DNA of 64,000 nucleotides from Bradyrhizobium sp. sBnM-33 (GCF_032917945.1 NZ_CP136624.1:6696001-6760000), one strand, 5' to 3'; numbered from the stretch's first letter, positions 1-8,528 are shown. Made by a program: numbers and translations. The notes: generated by a model from the letters alone, not told the origin.

Positions 1-305
1 GCATCGGACGCGGTCTTGACCCCGACCATGACGCCGCCGGCTTCGGTCTTGTGGAGAATGTCCGGCGAGACGATCTTCATCACCACCGGGAAGCCCATGC
101 TGGATGCGATCTTGGATGCATCAGCGGCAGACTTGGCCACGCCCTCTTTGGGAACCGGAATGCCATAAGCATCGCACACCACCTTGCCTTCCGGCGCAGT
201 GAGGCTCGTGCGCTTCTCGGCTTTCACCGTATCGAGCACCCGGCGGACAGCCTGTTGGGCGCTCGGCTCGACGATCTTGCGGGCCGCATCTGCAGAATTT
301 GACAT
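1..305 (-). CDS. NDP-forming acyl-CoA/acetate-CoA ligase, ATP-grasp N-terminus (partial)
   Basis: Only the first ~101 codons are inside the window; the reading frame runs off base 1 without a stop. The translation contains the start of an ATP-grasp domain of the ADP-forming acetyl-CoA synthetase beta type: VCDAYGIPVPKEG around residues 43-55, then a GFPVVMKIVSPDILHKTEAG stretch around residues 71-90. Family members form acyl-CoA from acid, CoA and ATP. Because it is divergent from the GntR regulator of an oxalate cluster, it may charge oxalate, formate or a related acid, but the substrate is inference. The start ATG (303-305, complement) has AGGAGG just upstream. A 17-bp operator-like palindrome lies at 331-347 in its promoter region. 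Confidence 0.8.
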   Translation of the reverse strand, partial: MSNSADAARKIVEPSAQQAVRRVLDTVKAEKRTSLTAPEGKVVCDAYGIPVPKEGVAKSAADASKIASSMGFPVVMKIVSPDILHKTEAGGVMVGVKTASD

Positions 306-330
306 TGGCTTCCTCCTGGGGCTAGTTTTA

Positions 331-347
331 TGGCATTTGGTATGCCA
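331..347. promoter_or_regulatory. GntR operator-like palindrome, site 1
   Basis: TGGCATTTGGTATGCCA fits the repeated pattern TGGYAT-N5-ATRCCA. It lies between the start of the leftward acyl-CoA ligase gene and a TTGACA box on the minus strand (358-363), so a bound repressor would cover that promoter. It is one of two sites in this divergent intergenic region. The link to the adjacent GntR protein is inference. Confidence 0.7.
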
Positions 348-411
348 GAGATTAGATTGTCAAGGTAAACTATCGCGCAGAAACAGCGAAAACGCGGGCA
401 TCTTGACATCC

Positions 412-428
412 TGGTATTTGGTATGCCA
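412..428. promoter_or_regulatory. GntR operator-like palindrome, site 2
   Basis: TGGTATTTGGTATGCCA is the second copy in the divergent region. It starts three bases after a TTGACA box at 403-408 on the plus strand and ends 60 bases before the gntR start. The placement suggests autorepression of gntR and of the following oxc. Confidence 0.7.
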
Positions 429-488
429 AAAATCTTCGGGTGTTTCTTCTGCTAAGAAGACGTCTCCAAAACAGGGAGGAGACGAGTC

Positions 489-1220
489 GTGCCCGCACGT
501 AAACAAACCAAGGCGCCGCCTGTCATGGCTGAGGCAGATATCGCAATCGTCCGGATTGCGCCTGAGACGAGCTTCAAGAACAAGGCCTACGAGGCCTTGA
601 AGGAAGCTATTCTCAAGATGGATATCTATGCGACTCCCGAGCAAGTGATGCTCGACGAGCGCGCGCTGTCCGAACGCCTCGGCGTAAGCCGCACCCCTAT
701 TCGCGAAGCCATCGCGATGCTGGAACAGGATGGCTTCGTCAAAACCGTGCCGCGTCGCGGCATCGTCGTGGTTCGCCGCACCAAGACCGAGATCGTCGAC
801 ATGATCCGCGCCTGGGCCGCACTCGAGAGCATGGCGGCGCGCCTGATCACGACCACCGCGCGCAAGAAGGACATCACCGCGCTGCGCGATTTCTTTAAGG
901 ACTTTGGCAAGGACCGGCTGCCGCAGGATCATGTCGAGGAATACTCCAAGGCCAATATCGCGTTCCATCAGGCGCTGATCTCGCTTTCGGAATCGCCGGT
1001 GCTGGTCGATCTGACCAACGATCTCCTGCTGCATGTGCGGGGCTACCGGCAATTGACCATCGGACGGAAGGACCGCACCGCGACCTCGCTGCCCGAACAT
1101 CTTGGCATCATCGAAGCGCTGGAAGCACGCGACACCGAACTCGCCGAGAAGCGCGCGCGCGACCACACGCTGGGCCTAGCCGCCTACGTCGAAGCGCACG
1201 GGCAGGAACTTTTTAGCTAG
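489..1220 (+). CDS. GntR family regulator, FCD (FadR-like) subfamily; putative oxalate regulator
   Basis: A 243-residue DNA-binding repressor/activator. The N-terminal winged helix-turn-helix (about residues 25-95) includes LDERALSERLGVSRTPIREA, a typical GntR recognition segment, followed by EQDGFVKTVPRRGIVV, the wing. The C-terminal half is helical with FCD-type features (MIRAWAALESMAAR; HQALISLSESPVL), which in the family bind a small carboxylate or acyl-CoA effector. The start is GTG at 489 with GGGAGGAG at 476-483; an internal ATG at 525 is possible but has no ribosome binding site. It lies 66 bases before oxc and is divergent from the acyl-CoA ligase. Palindromes of one type stand before most units from 1 to 10.2 kb, so this is probably the regulon's master regulator. 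The effector is not known. Confidence 0.9.
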   Translation: MPARKQTKAPPVMAEADIAIVRIAPETSFKNKAYEALKEAILKMDIYATPEQVMLDERALSERLGVSRTPIREAIAMLEQDGFVKTVPRRGIVVVRRTKTEIVDMIRAWAALESMAARLITTTARKKDITALRDFFKDFGKDRLPQDHVEEYSKANIAFHQALISLSESPVLVDLTNDLLLHVRGYRQLTIGRKDRTATSLPEHLGIIEALEARDTELAEKRARDHTLGLAAYVEAHGQELFS

Positions 1221-1286
1221 ACGAACCTTCGCACCAGAAGACGACGAAAAATCGTCCGAACCAAAACGATCAGGGAGATGAAGCCC

Positions 1287-3016
1287 ATGCTGAATACCGC
1301 GACCAAGTCCGAAGCACCGGGCACCGAGCAAGAACTGACGGATGGCTTTCATCTCGTCATCGACGCGCTCAAGCTCAACGGCATCAGTACCATCTATGGT
1401 GTGCCGGGCATCCCGATCACCGACCTCGGACGCATGATGCAGGCCGCGGGCATGCGCGTATTGTCGTTCCGCCACGAGCAGAACGCCGGCTACGCGGCTT
1501 CGATCGCCGGCTTTCTCACCAAAAAACCGGGCGTCTGCCTCACGGTCTCGGCGCCCGGCTTCCTCAACGGCCTCACTGCGCTGGCCCACGCCACCACCAA
1601 TTGCTTCCCGATGATCCTGATCTCGGGTTCCTCCGAGCGCGAGATCGTTGACCTGCAGCAGGGCGACTATGAAGAGATGGACCAGCTTGCGATCGCCAAG
1701 CCGCTCTGCAAGGCAGCGTTCCGCGTGCTGCATGCCGCCGACATCGGTATCGGTCTTGCCCGCGCGATCCGCGCCGCGGTGTCGGGACGTCCGGGCGGCG
1801 TCTATCTCGACCTGCCGGCGAAGCTTTTCGGCCAGGTGATGGATGCCGGCGCCGGCGCGAAGTCGCTGGTGAAGGTGATCGACGCAGCCCCCGCCCAGAT
1901 CCCTGCCCCCTCAGCCGTCAAGCGCGCGCTCGACGTGTTCAAGGGCGCCAAGCGCCCCCTCATCATTCTCGGTAAGGGCGCGGCTTACGCGCAGGCCGAC
2001 GACGAGATCCGCGCCTTCGTCGAAAAGACCGGCGCACCGTTCCTGCAGATGAGCATGGCCAAGGGCCTGCTGCCCGATACGCACGCGCAGTCGGCCGGTG
2101 CGGCGCGCTCGACAGTGCTGAAGGACGCCGACGTCGTCATGCTGATCGGCGCCCGCCTCAACTGGCTGTTGTCGCACGGCAAGGGCAAGACCTGGGGCGA
2201 TGCGCCGAAGAAATTCATCCAGGTCGACATCGAGCCGAAGGAGATGGATTCCAACGTCGAGATCGCGGCCCCCGTGGTCGGCGATATCGGCTCCTGCGTG
2301 TCCGCTCTGCTCGAGGGCATGGGCAGCAACTGGCCGGCCGCGCCAGCCGACTGGGTCTCGACCGTCAACAAGAAGCGTGACGACAACGTCGCCAAGATGG
2401 CGCCGAAGCTGATGAGCAACGCTTCCCCGATGGATTATCACGGCGCGCTCGGCGCACTGCGCACCATCATCAAGGAACGGCCGGACGCCATCCTGGTCAA
2501 TGAAGGCGCCAACACGCTCGATCTCGCCCGCGGCGTCATCGACATGTACAAGCCGCGCAAGCGGCTCGACGTCGGCACCTGGGGCGTGATGGGCATCGGC
2601 ATGGGCTATTCGATCGCAGCCGCAGTCGAAACCGGCAAGCCGGTGCTCGCGGTCGAAGGCGACTCGGCGTTCGGCTTCTCCGGCATGGAGATCGAGACCA
2701 TCTGCCGCTACCAGCTTCCGGTCTGCATCGTCATCTTCAACAATGACGGCATCTATCGCGGCACCGACGTCAACACCGGCGGTTCGGATCCGGCGACGAC
2801 GGGTTCGTCAAGGGCTCGCGCTACGACAAGATGATGGAAGCCTTCGGCGGCGTCGGCATCAACGCCACCTCGCCCGACGAATTGAAGCGCGCCGTCAACG
2901 CGGCGATGGATTCCGGCAAGCCGACGCTGATCAACGCCGTGATCGATCCGGCGGCAGGCTCGGAGAGCGGCCGCATCGGCAACCTCAATCCGCAGAGCGT
3001 TCTGAAAAAGAAGTGA
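1287..3016 (+). pseudogene. oxc: Oxalyl-CoA decarboxylase, disrupted by a 1-nt deletion near 2802
   Basis: This ThDP enzyme converts oxalyl-CoA to formyl-CoA and CO2. The first frame encodes the Pyr domain with the ThDP-activating glutamate in [10 protein letters not shown] (E64), the central domain, and the ThDP motif GDSAFGFS (from residue 458) ending at NND (N485). After ...DPATT the frame breaks. The expected GTG-TTC-GTC-AAG is missing one T at 2802/2803, so the first frame stops at 2834 (read from the 1278 ATG it is 518 codons). The second frame continues with the conserved C-terminus ([16 protein letters not shown] ... [10 protein letters not shown]) to 3016. The repaired protein would have 576 residues, the usual family length. 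ATG 1287 is preferred over 1278 because AGGGAG lies nine bases before it. The lost ~70 residues include the active-site lid of the family, so the gene as written is probably inactive. A sequencing error is an equally good explanation. Confidence 0.9.
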
Positions 3017-3034
3017 ATTGATCAACCCATCGGC

Positions 3035-3146
3035 GTCATTCCCCGCGCAGGCGGGGATCCAGTAACCGCCGAACCATCGTGTGACGAAGGCTGCGTCCGA
3101 CTGAACCGACGGTGACTACTGGATGCCCGCCTCCGCGGGCATGACG
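3035..3146. repeat. Intergenic repeat with paired hairpins and GTCAT/ATGAC ends
   Basis: The element fills most of the oxc-frc gap. It begins GTCATT, forms a hairpin CCCCGC-GCAG-GCGGGG, continues GATCCAGTA, and after a spacer returns as TACTGGAT, a second hairpin GCCCGC...GCGGGC, and ATGAC. The whole unit is therefore an inverted repeat of two hairpins. A diverged relative is at 35362-35497. It could stabilise or process the oxc-frc transcript. Confidence 0.7.
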
Positions 3147-3173
3147 GCACAAGATAGTAAGAGGAGAGAACAT

Positions 3174-4451
3174 ATGTCTAAGGCGCTCACGGGCGTTCGC
3201 ATTCTCGATTTCACCCACGTCCAGTCGGGCCCGACCTGCACGCAATTGCTGGCGTGGTTCGGCGCCGACGTGATCAAGGTCGAGCGCCCCGGCGTCGGCG
3301 ACATCACGCGCGGTCAGTTGCAGGATATCCCGAACGTGGACAGCCTGTATTTCACCATGCTGAACCACAACAAGCGTTCGATCACGCTCGACACCAAGAA
3401 CCCGAAGGGCAAGGAAGTCCTCACCGCGCTGATCAAGAGCTGCGACGTGCTGGTGGAAAACTTCGGCCCCGGCGTGCTCGACCGCATGGGCTTCCCCTGG
3501 GAGAAGATTCACAGCATCAACCCGAAGATGATCGTGGCCTCGATCAAGGGTTTTGGCCCCGGCCCGTATGAAGACTGCAAAGTGTACGAAAACGTCGCGC
3601 AGTGCACCGGCGGCGCCGCCTCGACCACCGGCTTCCGCGACGGACTGCCGCTCGTCACCGGCGCGCAGATCGGCGACAGCGGCACCGGGTTGCATCTGGC
3701 GCTCGGCATCGTCACCGCGCTCTATCAGCGCACGCACTCGGGCAAGGGCCAGCGCGTTACCGCGGCAATGCAGGACGGCGTGTTGAACCTTGCGCGCGTA
3801 AAGCTGCGCGACCAGCAGCGCCTCGCCCATGGGCCGCTGAAGGAATACAGCCAGTATGGCGAAGGCATTCCGTTCGGCGATGCCGTGCCGCGCGCCGGCA
3901 ACGATTCCGGCGGCGGTCAGCCCGGCCGTATCCTGAAGTGCAAGGGCTGGGAGACCGATCCGAACGCCTACATCTATTTCATCACCCAGGCCCCGGTCTG
4001 GGAGAAGATCTGCGACGTGATCGGCGAACCCGGCTGGAAGACCGATCCGAACTACGCCAAGCCCCCGGCTCGCCTGCCGCGGCTGAACGAAATCTTCGCC
4101 CGCATCGAACAGTGGACGATGACCAAGACCAAGTTCGAGGCGATGGAGATCCTCAACAAGGACGACATCCCCTGCGGCCCGATCCTGTCGATGAAGGAAC
4201 TGGCGGAAGACCAGTCGCTGCGTGCCACCGGCACCGTGGTCGAGGTCGATCACCCAACCCGCGGCAAGTACATCTCGGTCGGCAATCCGATCAAGCTGTC
4301 GGACTCACCGAGCGAAGTGACCCGCTCGCCGCTGCTCGGTGAGCACACCGACGAAATCCTACGCCAGGTCCTCGGCTTCAGCGATCACCAGGTCGCCGAA
4401 ATCCACGACTCCGGCGCACTCGACCCGCCGCGCAAGCAGGCGGCCGAATAA
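3174..4451 (+). CDS. frc: Formyl-CoA:oxalate CoA-transferase
   Basis: A class III CoA-transferase (CaiB/BaiF family) that moves CoA from formyl-CoA to oxalate, giving oxalyl-CoA for the decarboxylase and releasing formate. The 425-residue length is close to the 428 of the Oxalobacter enzyme. The N-terminus [20 protein letters not shown] and the segment [10 protein letters not shown] are typical of the family. The catalytic aspartate that forms the acyl anhydride is D168 in IGDSGTG, beside D169 of the Oxalobacter protein. A glycine-rich loop ([17 protein letters not shown]) is in the position of the family's flexible active-site loop. The start ATG at 3174 has GAGGAGAG upstream. It follows oxc after a 157-base repeat-containing gap and ends at a clear terminator. 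It is intact, unlike oxc. Confidence 0.95.
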   Translation: MSKALTGVRILDFTHVQSGPTCTQLLAWFGADVIKVERPGVGDITRGQLQDIPNVDSLYFTMLNHNKRSITLDTKNPKGKEVLTALIKSCDVLVENFGPGVLDRMGFPWEKIHSINPKMIVASIKGFGPGPYEDCKVYENVAQCTGGAASTTGFRDGLPLVTGAQIGDSGTGLHLALGIVTALYQRTHSGKGQRVTAAMQDGVLNLARVKLRDQQRLAHGPLKEYSQYGEGIPFGDAVPRAGNDSGGGQPGRILKCKGWETDPNAYIYFITQAPVWEKICDVIGEPGWKTDPNYAKPPARLPRLNEIFARIEQWTMTKTKFEAMEILNKDDIPCGPILSMKELAEDQSLRATGTVVEVDHPTRGKYISVGNPIKLSDSPSEVTRSPLLGEHTDEILRQVLGFSDHQVAEIHDSGALDPPRKQAAE

Positions 4452-4474
4452 GCAGTCTGGGATTCTGGAATACA

Positions 4475-4504
4475 AAGGCCGCCGGTTTCCGGCGGCCTTT
4501 TTCA
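4475..4504 (+). terminator. Rho-independent terminator after frc
   Basis: AAAGGCCGCC-GGTTTCC-GGCGGCCTTTTTC: a GC-rich stem followed by a T run, 24 bases after the frc stop. It separates the gntR-oxc-frc unit from the small gene that follows. Confidence 0.85.
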
Positions 4505-4582
4505 TTCTGGAGTGCCAGCGGCTCAGCTCATTGCTGCATTGCAACCATCTGATTGCTGCTATGCAAACAAAGCCATTGCTGC

Positions 4583-4599
4583 TGGTATCTGGTATACAT
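4583..4599. promoter_or_regulatory. GntR operator-like palindrome, site 3
   Basis: TGGTATCTGGTATACAT has a perfect left half and a degenerate right half (ATACAT instead of ATRCCA). A TTGCTG box at 4576-4581 lies directly before it. It is 58 bases upstream of the 45-codon gene at 4658 and is that gene's only visible promoter-proximal signal. Confidence 0.55.
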
Positions 4600-4657
4600 A
4601 AGCTGTCCTCGTACCGCGAAAGCGAGGCTCCTCCGCCACTTCAGAAAGGGGACATCC

Positions 4658-4795
4658 ATGTCCAAGACTGCATCCATCGGCCTCCTGCCCTCCAGTACCC
4701 TGTTCGGCCGCCTGATGGCTTCCATCGACCGCCTTCTGATCGCGAGCAGCCGCGTTGCGGTTCGCAGCGGCGACCTCCCCCCTTTCGGCCTCTGA
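4658..4795 (+). CDS. Orphan 45-residue protein in the oxalate regulon
   Basis: A complete short gene: AGAAAGGGG lies about six bases before ATG 4658, and the frame runs 45 codons to TGA. The product starts MSKTASIGLLPSS and ends RSGDLPPFGL, with an amphipathic middle (LFGRLMASIDRLLIASSRVAV). It has no signal peptide and no cysteines. I recognise no family. It has its own operator-like site upstream (4583-4599) and its own terminator downstream (4868-4898), so it is a monocistronic unit between frc and the Tct transporter. The transcript could also act as a regulatory RNA; the reading frame is supported only by the ribosome binding site, clean start and stop, and codon choice like its neighbours. 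Confidence 0.6.
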   Translation: MSKTASIGLLPSSTLFGRLMASIDRLLIASSRVAVRSGDLPPFGL

Positions 4796-4867
4796 TGCTT
4801 CTCCAATAAGGGCTTTTTCGCGCGACCCCGCGAAATCCCATGGCAATCTTAGGTTGCATTTCCATCA

Positions 4868-4898
4868 ACGGCCCCGGTTTCCGGGGCCGTTTTCGTTT
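4868..4898 (+). terminator. Rho-independent terminator after the 45-codon gene
   Basis: ACGGCCCCGG-TTT-CCGGGGCCGTTTTCG: a perfect GC-rich stem with a T-rich tail, 72 bases after the small gene's stop codon. The predicted small transcript would be about 280-290 nt. Confidence 0.85.
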
Positions 4899-5330
4899 TC
4901 CGCTCACCGATTGCCTGTTTGGGCGCCACCTGCGACAAATTGGCCGGGTCTTCTATCGAAACCAAAAACCATTTGCATGGTGGCATATCATATACAACAA
5001 TGCTCAGAACGCTCATACCAGAACAAGGGCGCATACCAGGGGGAGCTAGGCCGTGCAGTCCGCAAGGGACAGCGAAGGCGATATCGCAAGGAACAGGCAG
5101 CGCGAGCGTGCCTTCCCCTCTTCTTGCGCTTCTCAGATTCACAATTGGCCGAAAAGAGCGGATGCCGCCCGATCAGGCCCCTCGTACAATTCGAACCTGC
5201 GGGAGTCGCGTTGAGGCAACCATTGCGGCGCGACGATCATGGGTGCATGAAGACCTGATCTTTTGATCGGGAATGAACTTAATAAGCCGGCAAAGAACGG
5301 CGTAACCACAGTTCGACGGGAGTGAAGCAA
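4899..5330. other. Long leader/intergenic region before tctC
   Basis: About 430 bases without a convincing gene. It contains the operator-like site at 4981-4997, which is 333 bases before the tctC start. If transcription starts just after that site, the tctC mRNA would have an unusually long 5' leader (about 310 bases). I saw no recognisable riboswitch consensus. Short frames here lack ribosome binding sites. Confidence 0.5.
4981..4997. promoter_or_regulatory. GntR operator-like palindrome, site 4
   Basis: TGGCATATCATATACAA has a perfect left half and a right half with one mismatch (ATACAA for ATACCA). TTGCAT at 4973-4978 is two bases upstream. It precedes the tctCBA transporter operon. Confidence 0.55.
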
Positions 5331-6341
5331 ATGAGGCGTTCTACACAATTTGCGTTAGGAACGATTGCAGCGCTGTGCGCAAGCAGCGCCACGGCTCCTG
5401 CAATTGCGGCGTGGGAACCGGTGCGGCCTGTCGAATTTATCGTTCCCGCCGGCACAGGCGGCGGCGCCGACCAGATGGCGCGCACGATCCAGGGCATTGT
5501 CACCAAGCACAATCTGATGAAGCAGCCGCTGGTCGTCATCAACAAGTCGGGCGGCGCCGGCGGCGAAGGTTTCCTCGACGTCAAGGGATCGGGCGGAAAT
5601 CCGCACAAGATCATCATCACGCTCTCCAACCTCTTCACCACTCCGCTTGCCACCGGAATACCGTTTAGCTGGAAAGATCTCACGCCGGTCGCGATGCTGG
5701 CACTGGATGAATTCGTGCTGTGGGTGAACGCCGACAAGCCGTACAAGACGGCGAAGGAGTACATCGACGCCGTGAAGGCCGCACCCGCCGGCTCGATCAA
5801 GATGGGCGGCACCGGCTCGAAGCAGGAAGATCAGATCATCACTGTCGCCGTGGAAAAAGCTGTCGGCACCAAGTTCACCTACATTCCCTACAAGGGCGGC
5901 GGCGAAGTCGCCGTTCAACTCGTCGGCAACCACGTCGATTCGACCGTCAACAATCCGATCGAGGCGGTCGCGCAATGGCGCGGCGGCAAGCTGCGCCCCC
6001 TCTGCGTTTTTGATTCAAAGCCGATGGCCTACGACGAGCCGATCGCGGACGGCAAGGCCTGGAAGGACATTCCGACCTGCAAGTCGGCAGGTCTCGACAT
6101 GGAATATCTGATGCTGCGCGGCATCTTCATGTCGCCCAGGGCCACCAAGGACCAAGTCGAGTATTATGTCGATCTGTTCAAGAAAATTCGCGCCACTCCT
6201 GAGTGGCAGGACTTCATGAAGAGCGGCGCCTTCAACACGACCTTCCTGACCGGCGCAGAATACGCCAAATGGGTCGAGGCCGAGGACAAGCGTCATCAGG
6301 TTCTGATGAAAGAGGCCGGTTTCCTCGCTCCGAGCAACTGA
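5331..6341 (+). CDS. Tripartite tricarboxylate transporter substrate-binding protein (TctC/Bug family)
   Basis: A 336-residue periplasmic binding protein. A signal peptide occupies roughly residues 1-27 and ends near AIAA. The mature part begins WEPVRPVEFIVPAGTGGGADQMAR, a typical Bug-family N-terminus whose P-A-G-x-G-G-G loop binds a carboxylate of the ligand. ATG 5331 is preferred over GTG 5322 because GGGAG at 5318-5322 is then correctly spaced. It heads a tctC-tctB-tctA operon. Position inside the oxalate regulon suggests the ligand is oxalate or another C2-C4 carboxylate, which is inference since the family is very broad in substrate. Confidence 0.9.
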   Translation: MRRSTQFALGTIAALCASSATAPAIAAWEPVRPVEFIVPAGTGGGADQMARTIQGIVTKHNLMKQPLVVINKSGGAGGEGFLDVKGSGGNPHKIIITLSNLFTTPLATGIPFSWKDLTPVAMLALDEFVLWVNADKPYKTAKEYIDAVKAAPAGSIKMGGTGSKQEDQIITVAVEKAVGTKFTYIPYKGGGEVAVQLVGNHVDSTVNNPIEAVAQWRGGKLRPLCVFDSKPMAYDEPIADGKAWKDIPTCKSAGLDMEYLMLRGIFMSPRATKDQVEYYVDLFKKIRATPEWQDFMKSGAFNTTFLTGAEYAKWVEAEDKRHQVLMKEAGFLAPSN

Positions 6342-6421
6342 CCGAGAAGCACTGATCGATTGGGGTAGCAACGCAGACGTCGGGCTCGGTTTCCGCGGGC
6401 TTGATTGCGCATGGAGTTTCG

Positions 6422-6919
6422 ATGACAACAGGCAGTTCGAGCAACACCGGCCCGACCCACAAGCTCGTGGAAGCAGGCGTCACCCTACTGATCGCCCTGT
6501 TCGGAGTGATCGTGATCGCCGGCAGCCTCAAGGCGGGGATCAATTGGGGCGCTGAGGGCCCCCGCGCCGGGTTCTTCCCATTCTATATCGGGCTTTTCAT
6601 CGTCGCTTCCAGCGGGATCAATCTGTGGAACGGGCTGCGCGAAGACAATGACGGACTGTTCGCGGAGTGGGGACAGCTTCGTCAGGTTCTGAGCGTCGTC
6701 ATTCCGACAGCCATCTATGTCGGCGCTATGCCATTCACTGGGCTCTACGTCGCTTCGATCATCTTCATCGCATGGTTCATGCGATGGCTGGGCAAATACC
6801 GCTGGCTTACCGTGCTGGCGGTGGCGTTCGGCATGCCCATTGTCACCTACTTCATTTTCGAACGCTGGTTCATGGTCCCGCTTCCCAAGGGGCCGGTTGA
6901 AGAGTGGCTCGATCTGTAA
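6422..6919 (+). CDS. Tripartite tricarboxylate transporter small membrane subunit (TctB)
   Basis: 165 residues with four predicted hydrophobic segments (for example VTLLIALFGVIVIAGSL, FYIGLFIVASSGINLW and LYVASIIFIAWFM). Segment number and the P-R-A-G-F-F-P-F motif after the first loop match TctB. It forms the small membrane subunit of the secondary transporter with TctA, fed by TctC. ATG 6422 is chosen because GGAG precedes it by about seven bases and the longer frame from 6401 adds nothing conserved. It lies 80 bases after tctC and 32 bases before tctA. Confidence 0.88.
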   Translation: MTTGSSSNTGPTHKLVEAGVTLLIALFGVIVIAGSLKAGINWGAEGPRAGFFPFYIGLFIVASSGINLWNGLREDNDGLFAEWGQLRQVLSVVIPTAIYVGAMPFTGLYVASIIFIAWFMRWLGKYRWLTVLAVAFGMPIVTYFIFERWFMVPLPKGPVEEWLDL

Positions 6920-6951
6920 CTTCGACGCTCAGTCAGGATTGGATTATCGGG

Positions 6952-8454
6952 ATGGAAGAACTCGTCAATCTTTTTCACGGCTTTGCAGTCGCGCTGCAGC
7001 CGTTCAATATCATGGTGATGGTCCTCGGCATCGTGCTCGGCGTCATCATCGGCGTGCTCCCGGGACTGGGCGGCGCCAACGGCGTTGCCATCCTGTTGCC
7101 GCTGACATTCTCGATGCCGCCGACCTCGGCCATCATCATGCTGTCCTGCATTTACTGGGGCGCGTTGTTCGGCGGAGCGATCACCTCGATTCTCTTCAAC
7201 ATACCCGGCGAACCATGGTCGGTAGCCACCACGTTCGACGGCTATCCGATGGCGCAGCAGGGCAAGGCCGGCGAAGCACTGACGGCCGCCTTCACCTCCT
7301 CCTTCGTCGGCGCGCTGTTCGCAGTCGTCATGATCACGCTGGTCGCGCCGTTGGTTGCAGGTTTTGCACTGCAATTCGGGCCTGCGGAGAAATTCGCGGT
7401 CTATTTCCTGGCGTTCTGCAGCTTCGTCGGCCTCAGTAAGGAGCCACCGTTCAAGACCATCGCGGCCATGATGATCGGCTTTGCGCTTGCCGCTGTTGGA
7501 CTCGATTCCATCACCGGCCAGCTGCGGCTGACATTCGGCTTCACCCCATTGCTGAACGGGTTCGACTTCCTCATCGCGGTGATTGGACTGTTCGGTATCG
7601 GCGAAATCCTGCTGACGATGGAAGAAGGGCTCGCCTTCCGCGGTGGAAAAGCCAAGATCAATCTGCGGGTCGTGCTGCAGACCTGGAAGGAATTGCCCAA
7701 ATACTGGATGACCTCGTTGCGCTCCTGCTTCATCGGCTGCTGGATGGGCGTTACGCCGGCGGGCGCTACTCCGGCCTCGTTCATGAGCTACGGCATCGCC
7801 AAGCGCATGGCGAAGAACGGCAAGAACTTCGGCAAGGGCGAGATCGAAGGCGTGGTCGCGCCGGAAACCGCGGCCCACGCCGCGGGCACCTCCGCCCTGC
7901 TGCCGATGCTCTCGCTCGGCGTGCCGGGCTCTCCGACGGCTGCGGTGTTGCTCGGCGGCCTGTTGATCTGGGGCCTGCAGCCCGGACCGATGCTGTTTGT
8001 CGAACAGAAGGAATTCGTCTGGGGCCTGATCGCCTCGATGTATCTCGGCAACATTGTCGGCCTGATTGTCGTGCTGACCTGCGTGCCGATCTTCGCGGCA
8101 ATCCTGCGCGTGCCCTTCAGCATCATTGCACCGCTTATCCTGGTGCTCTGCGCGATCGGCGCCTATTCAGTCCATAGCAGCACATTTGACGTCATGCTGA
8201 TGCTGGTGTTCGGCGTGATCGGTTATCTGCTCAAGAAGTGCAACTATCCCCTCGCGCCGCTGGTGCTGGCGATCGTGCTCGGCGACAAGGCCGAAGAGGC
8301 CTTCCGCCAATCGCTTCTGGGATCCCAGGGATCGTTTGGGGTATTCCTTTCCAATCCGCTGGTCAGCACGATCATGATCCTGGGATTGATCGCGCTGTTC
8401 TGGTCGCTCATTCAGGAAGGATATAGCCGCCTGCGATCTGCGGCGACCGCATGA
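6952..8454 (+). CDS. Tripartite tricarboxylate transporter large permease subunit (TctA)
   Basis: A 500-residue polytopic membrane protein of the usual TctA length. The diagnostic GVLPGLGGANGVAILLPLTF stretch (about residues 38-57) and a second conserved repeat with LLPMLSLGVPGSPTAAVLLG near residue 320 form the two internally homologous halves. It couples substrate uptake to the cation gradient with TctB and TctC. ATG 6952 (MEELVNLF) matches the family N-terminus better than 6904, which overlaps tctB. The ribosome binding site is weak, suggesting translation coupled to tctB. A terminator follows at 8497. Confidence 0.92.
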   Translation: MEELVNLFHGFAVALQPFNIMVMVLGIVLGVIIGVLPGLGGANGVAILLPLTFSMPPTSAIIMLSCIYWGALFGGAITSILFNIPGEPWSVATTFDGYPMAQQGKAGEALTAAFTSSFVGALFAVVMITLVAPLVAGFALQFGPAEKFAVYFLAFCSFVGLSKEPPFKTIAAMMIGFALAAVGLDSITGQLRLTFGFTPLLNGFDFLIAVIGLFGIGEILLTMEEGLAFRGGKAKINLRVVLQTWKELPKYWMTSLRSCFIGCWMGVTPAGATPASFMSYGIAKRMAKNGKNFGKGEIEGVVAPETAAHAAGTSALLPMLSLGVPGSPTAAVLLGGLLIWGLQPGPMLFVEQKEFVWGLIASMYLGNIVGLIVVLTCVPIFAAILRVPFSIIAPLILVLCAIGAYSVHSSTFDVMLMLVFGVIGYLLKKCNYPLAPLVLAIVLGDKAEEAFRQSLLGSQGSFGVFLSNPLVSTIMILGLIALFWSLIQEGYSRLRSAATA

Positions 8455-8496
8455 TTAAGCTGTAAACGAAGCAACAGCCTTAGATCACTCTCGACG

Positions 8497-8528
8497 AAAG
8501 GGCCGCGCAACTGCGCGGCCCTTTTTGT
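8497..8528 (+). terminator. Rho-independent terminator after tctA
   Basis: AAAGGGCCGCGC-AACT-GCGCGGCCCTTTTTG: a perfect stem, tetraloop and T run 42 bases after the tctA stop, closing the tctCBA operon. Confidence 0.9.

Noticed and set aside
360..1166. 268-codon open frame on the minus strand opposite the GntR gene
   Set aside because: It is a shadow of a well-supported GntR gene with family motifs and a ribosome binding site; high GC keeps the opposite strand open.
3036..4253. 405-codon minus-strand frame opposite frc
   Set aside because: The plus strand encodes frc with its catalytic Asp; the minus frame begins inside a coding region and ends in a repeat.
5185..5215. Possible tRNA T-loop-like ATTCGAACCT
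   Set aside because: No cloverleaf arms could be drawn around it in either direction.
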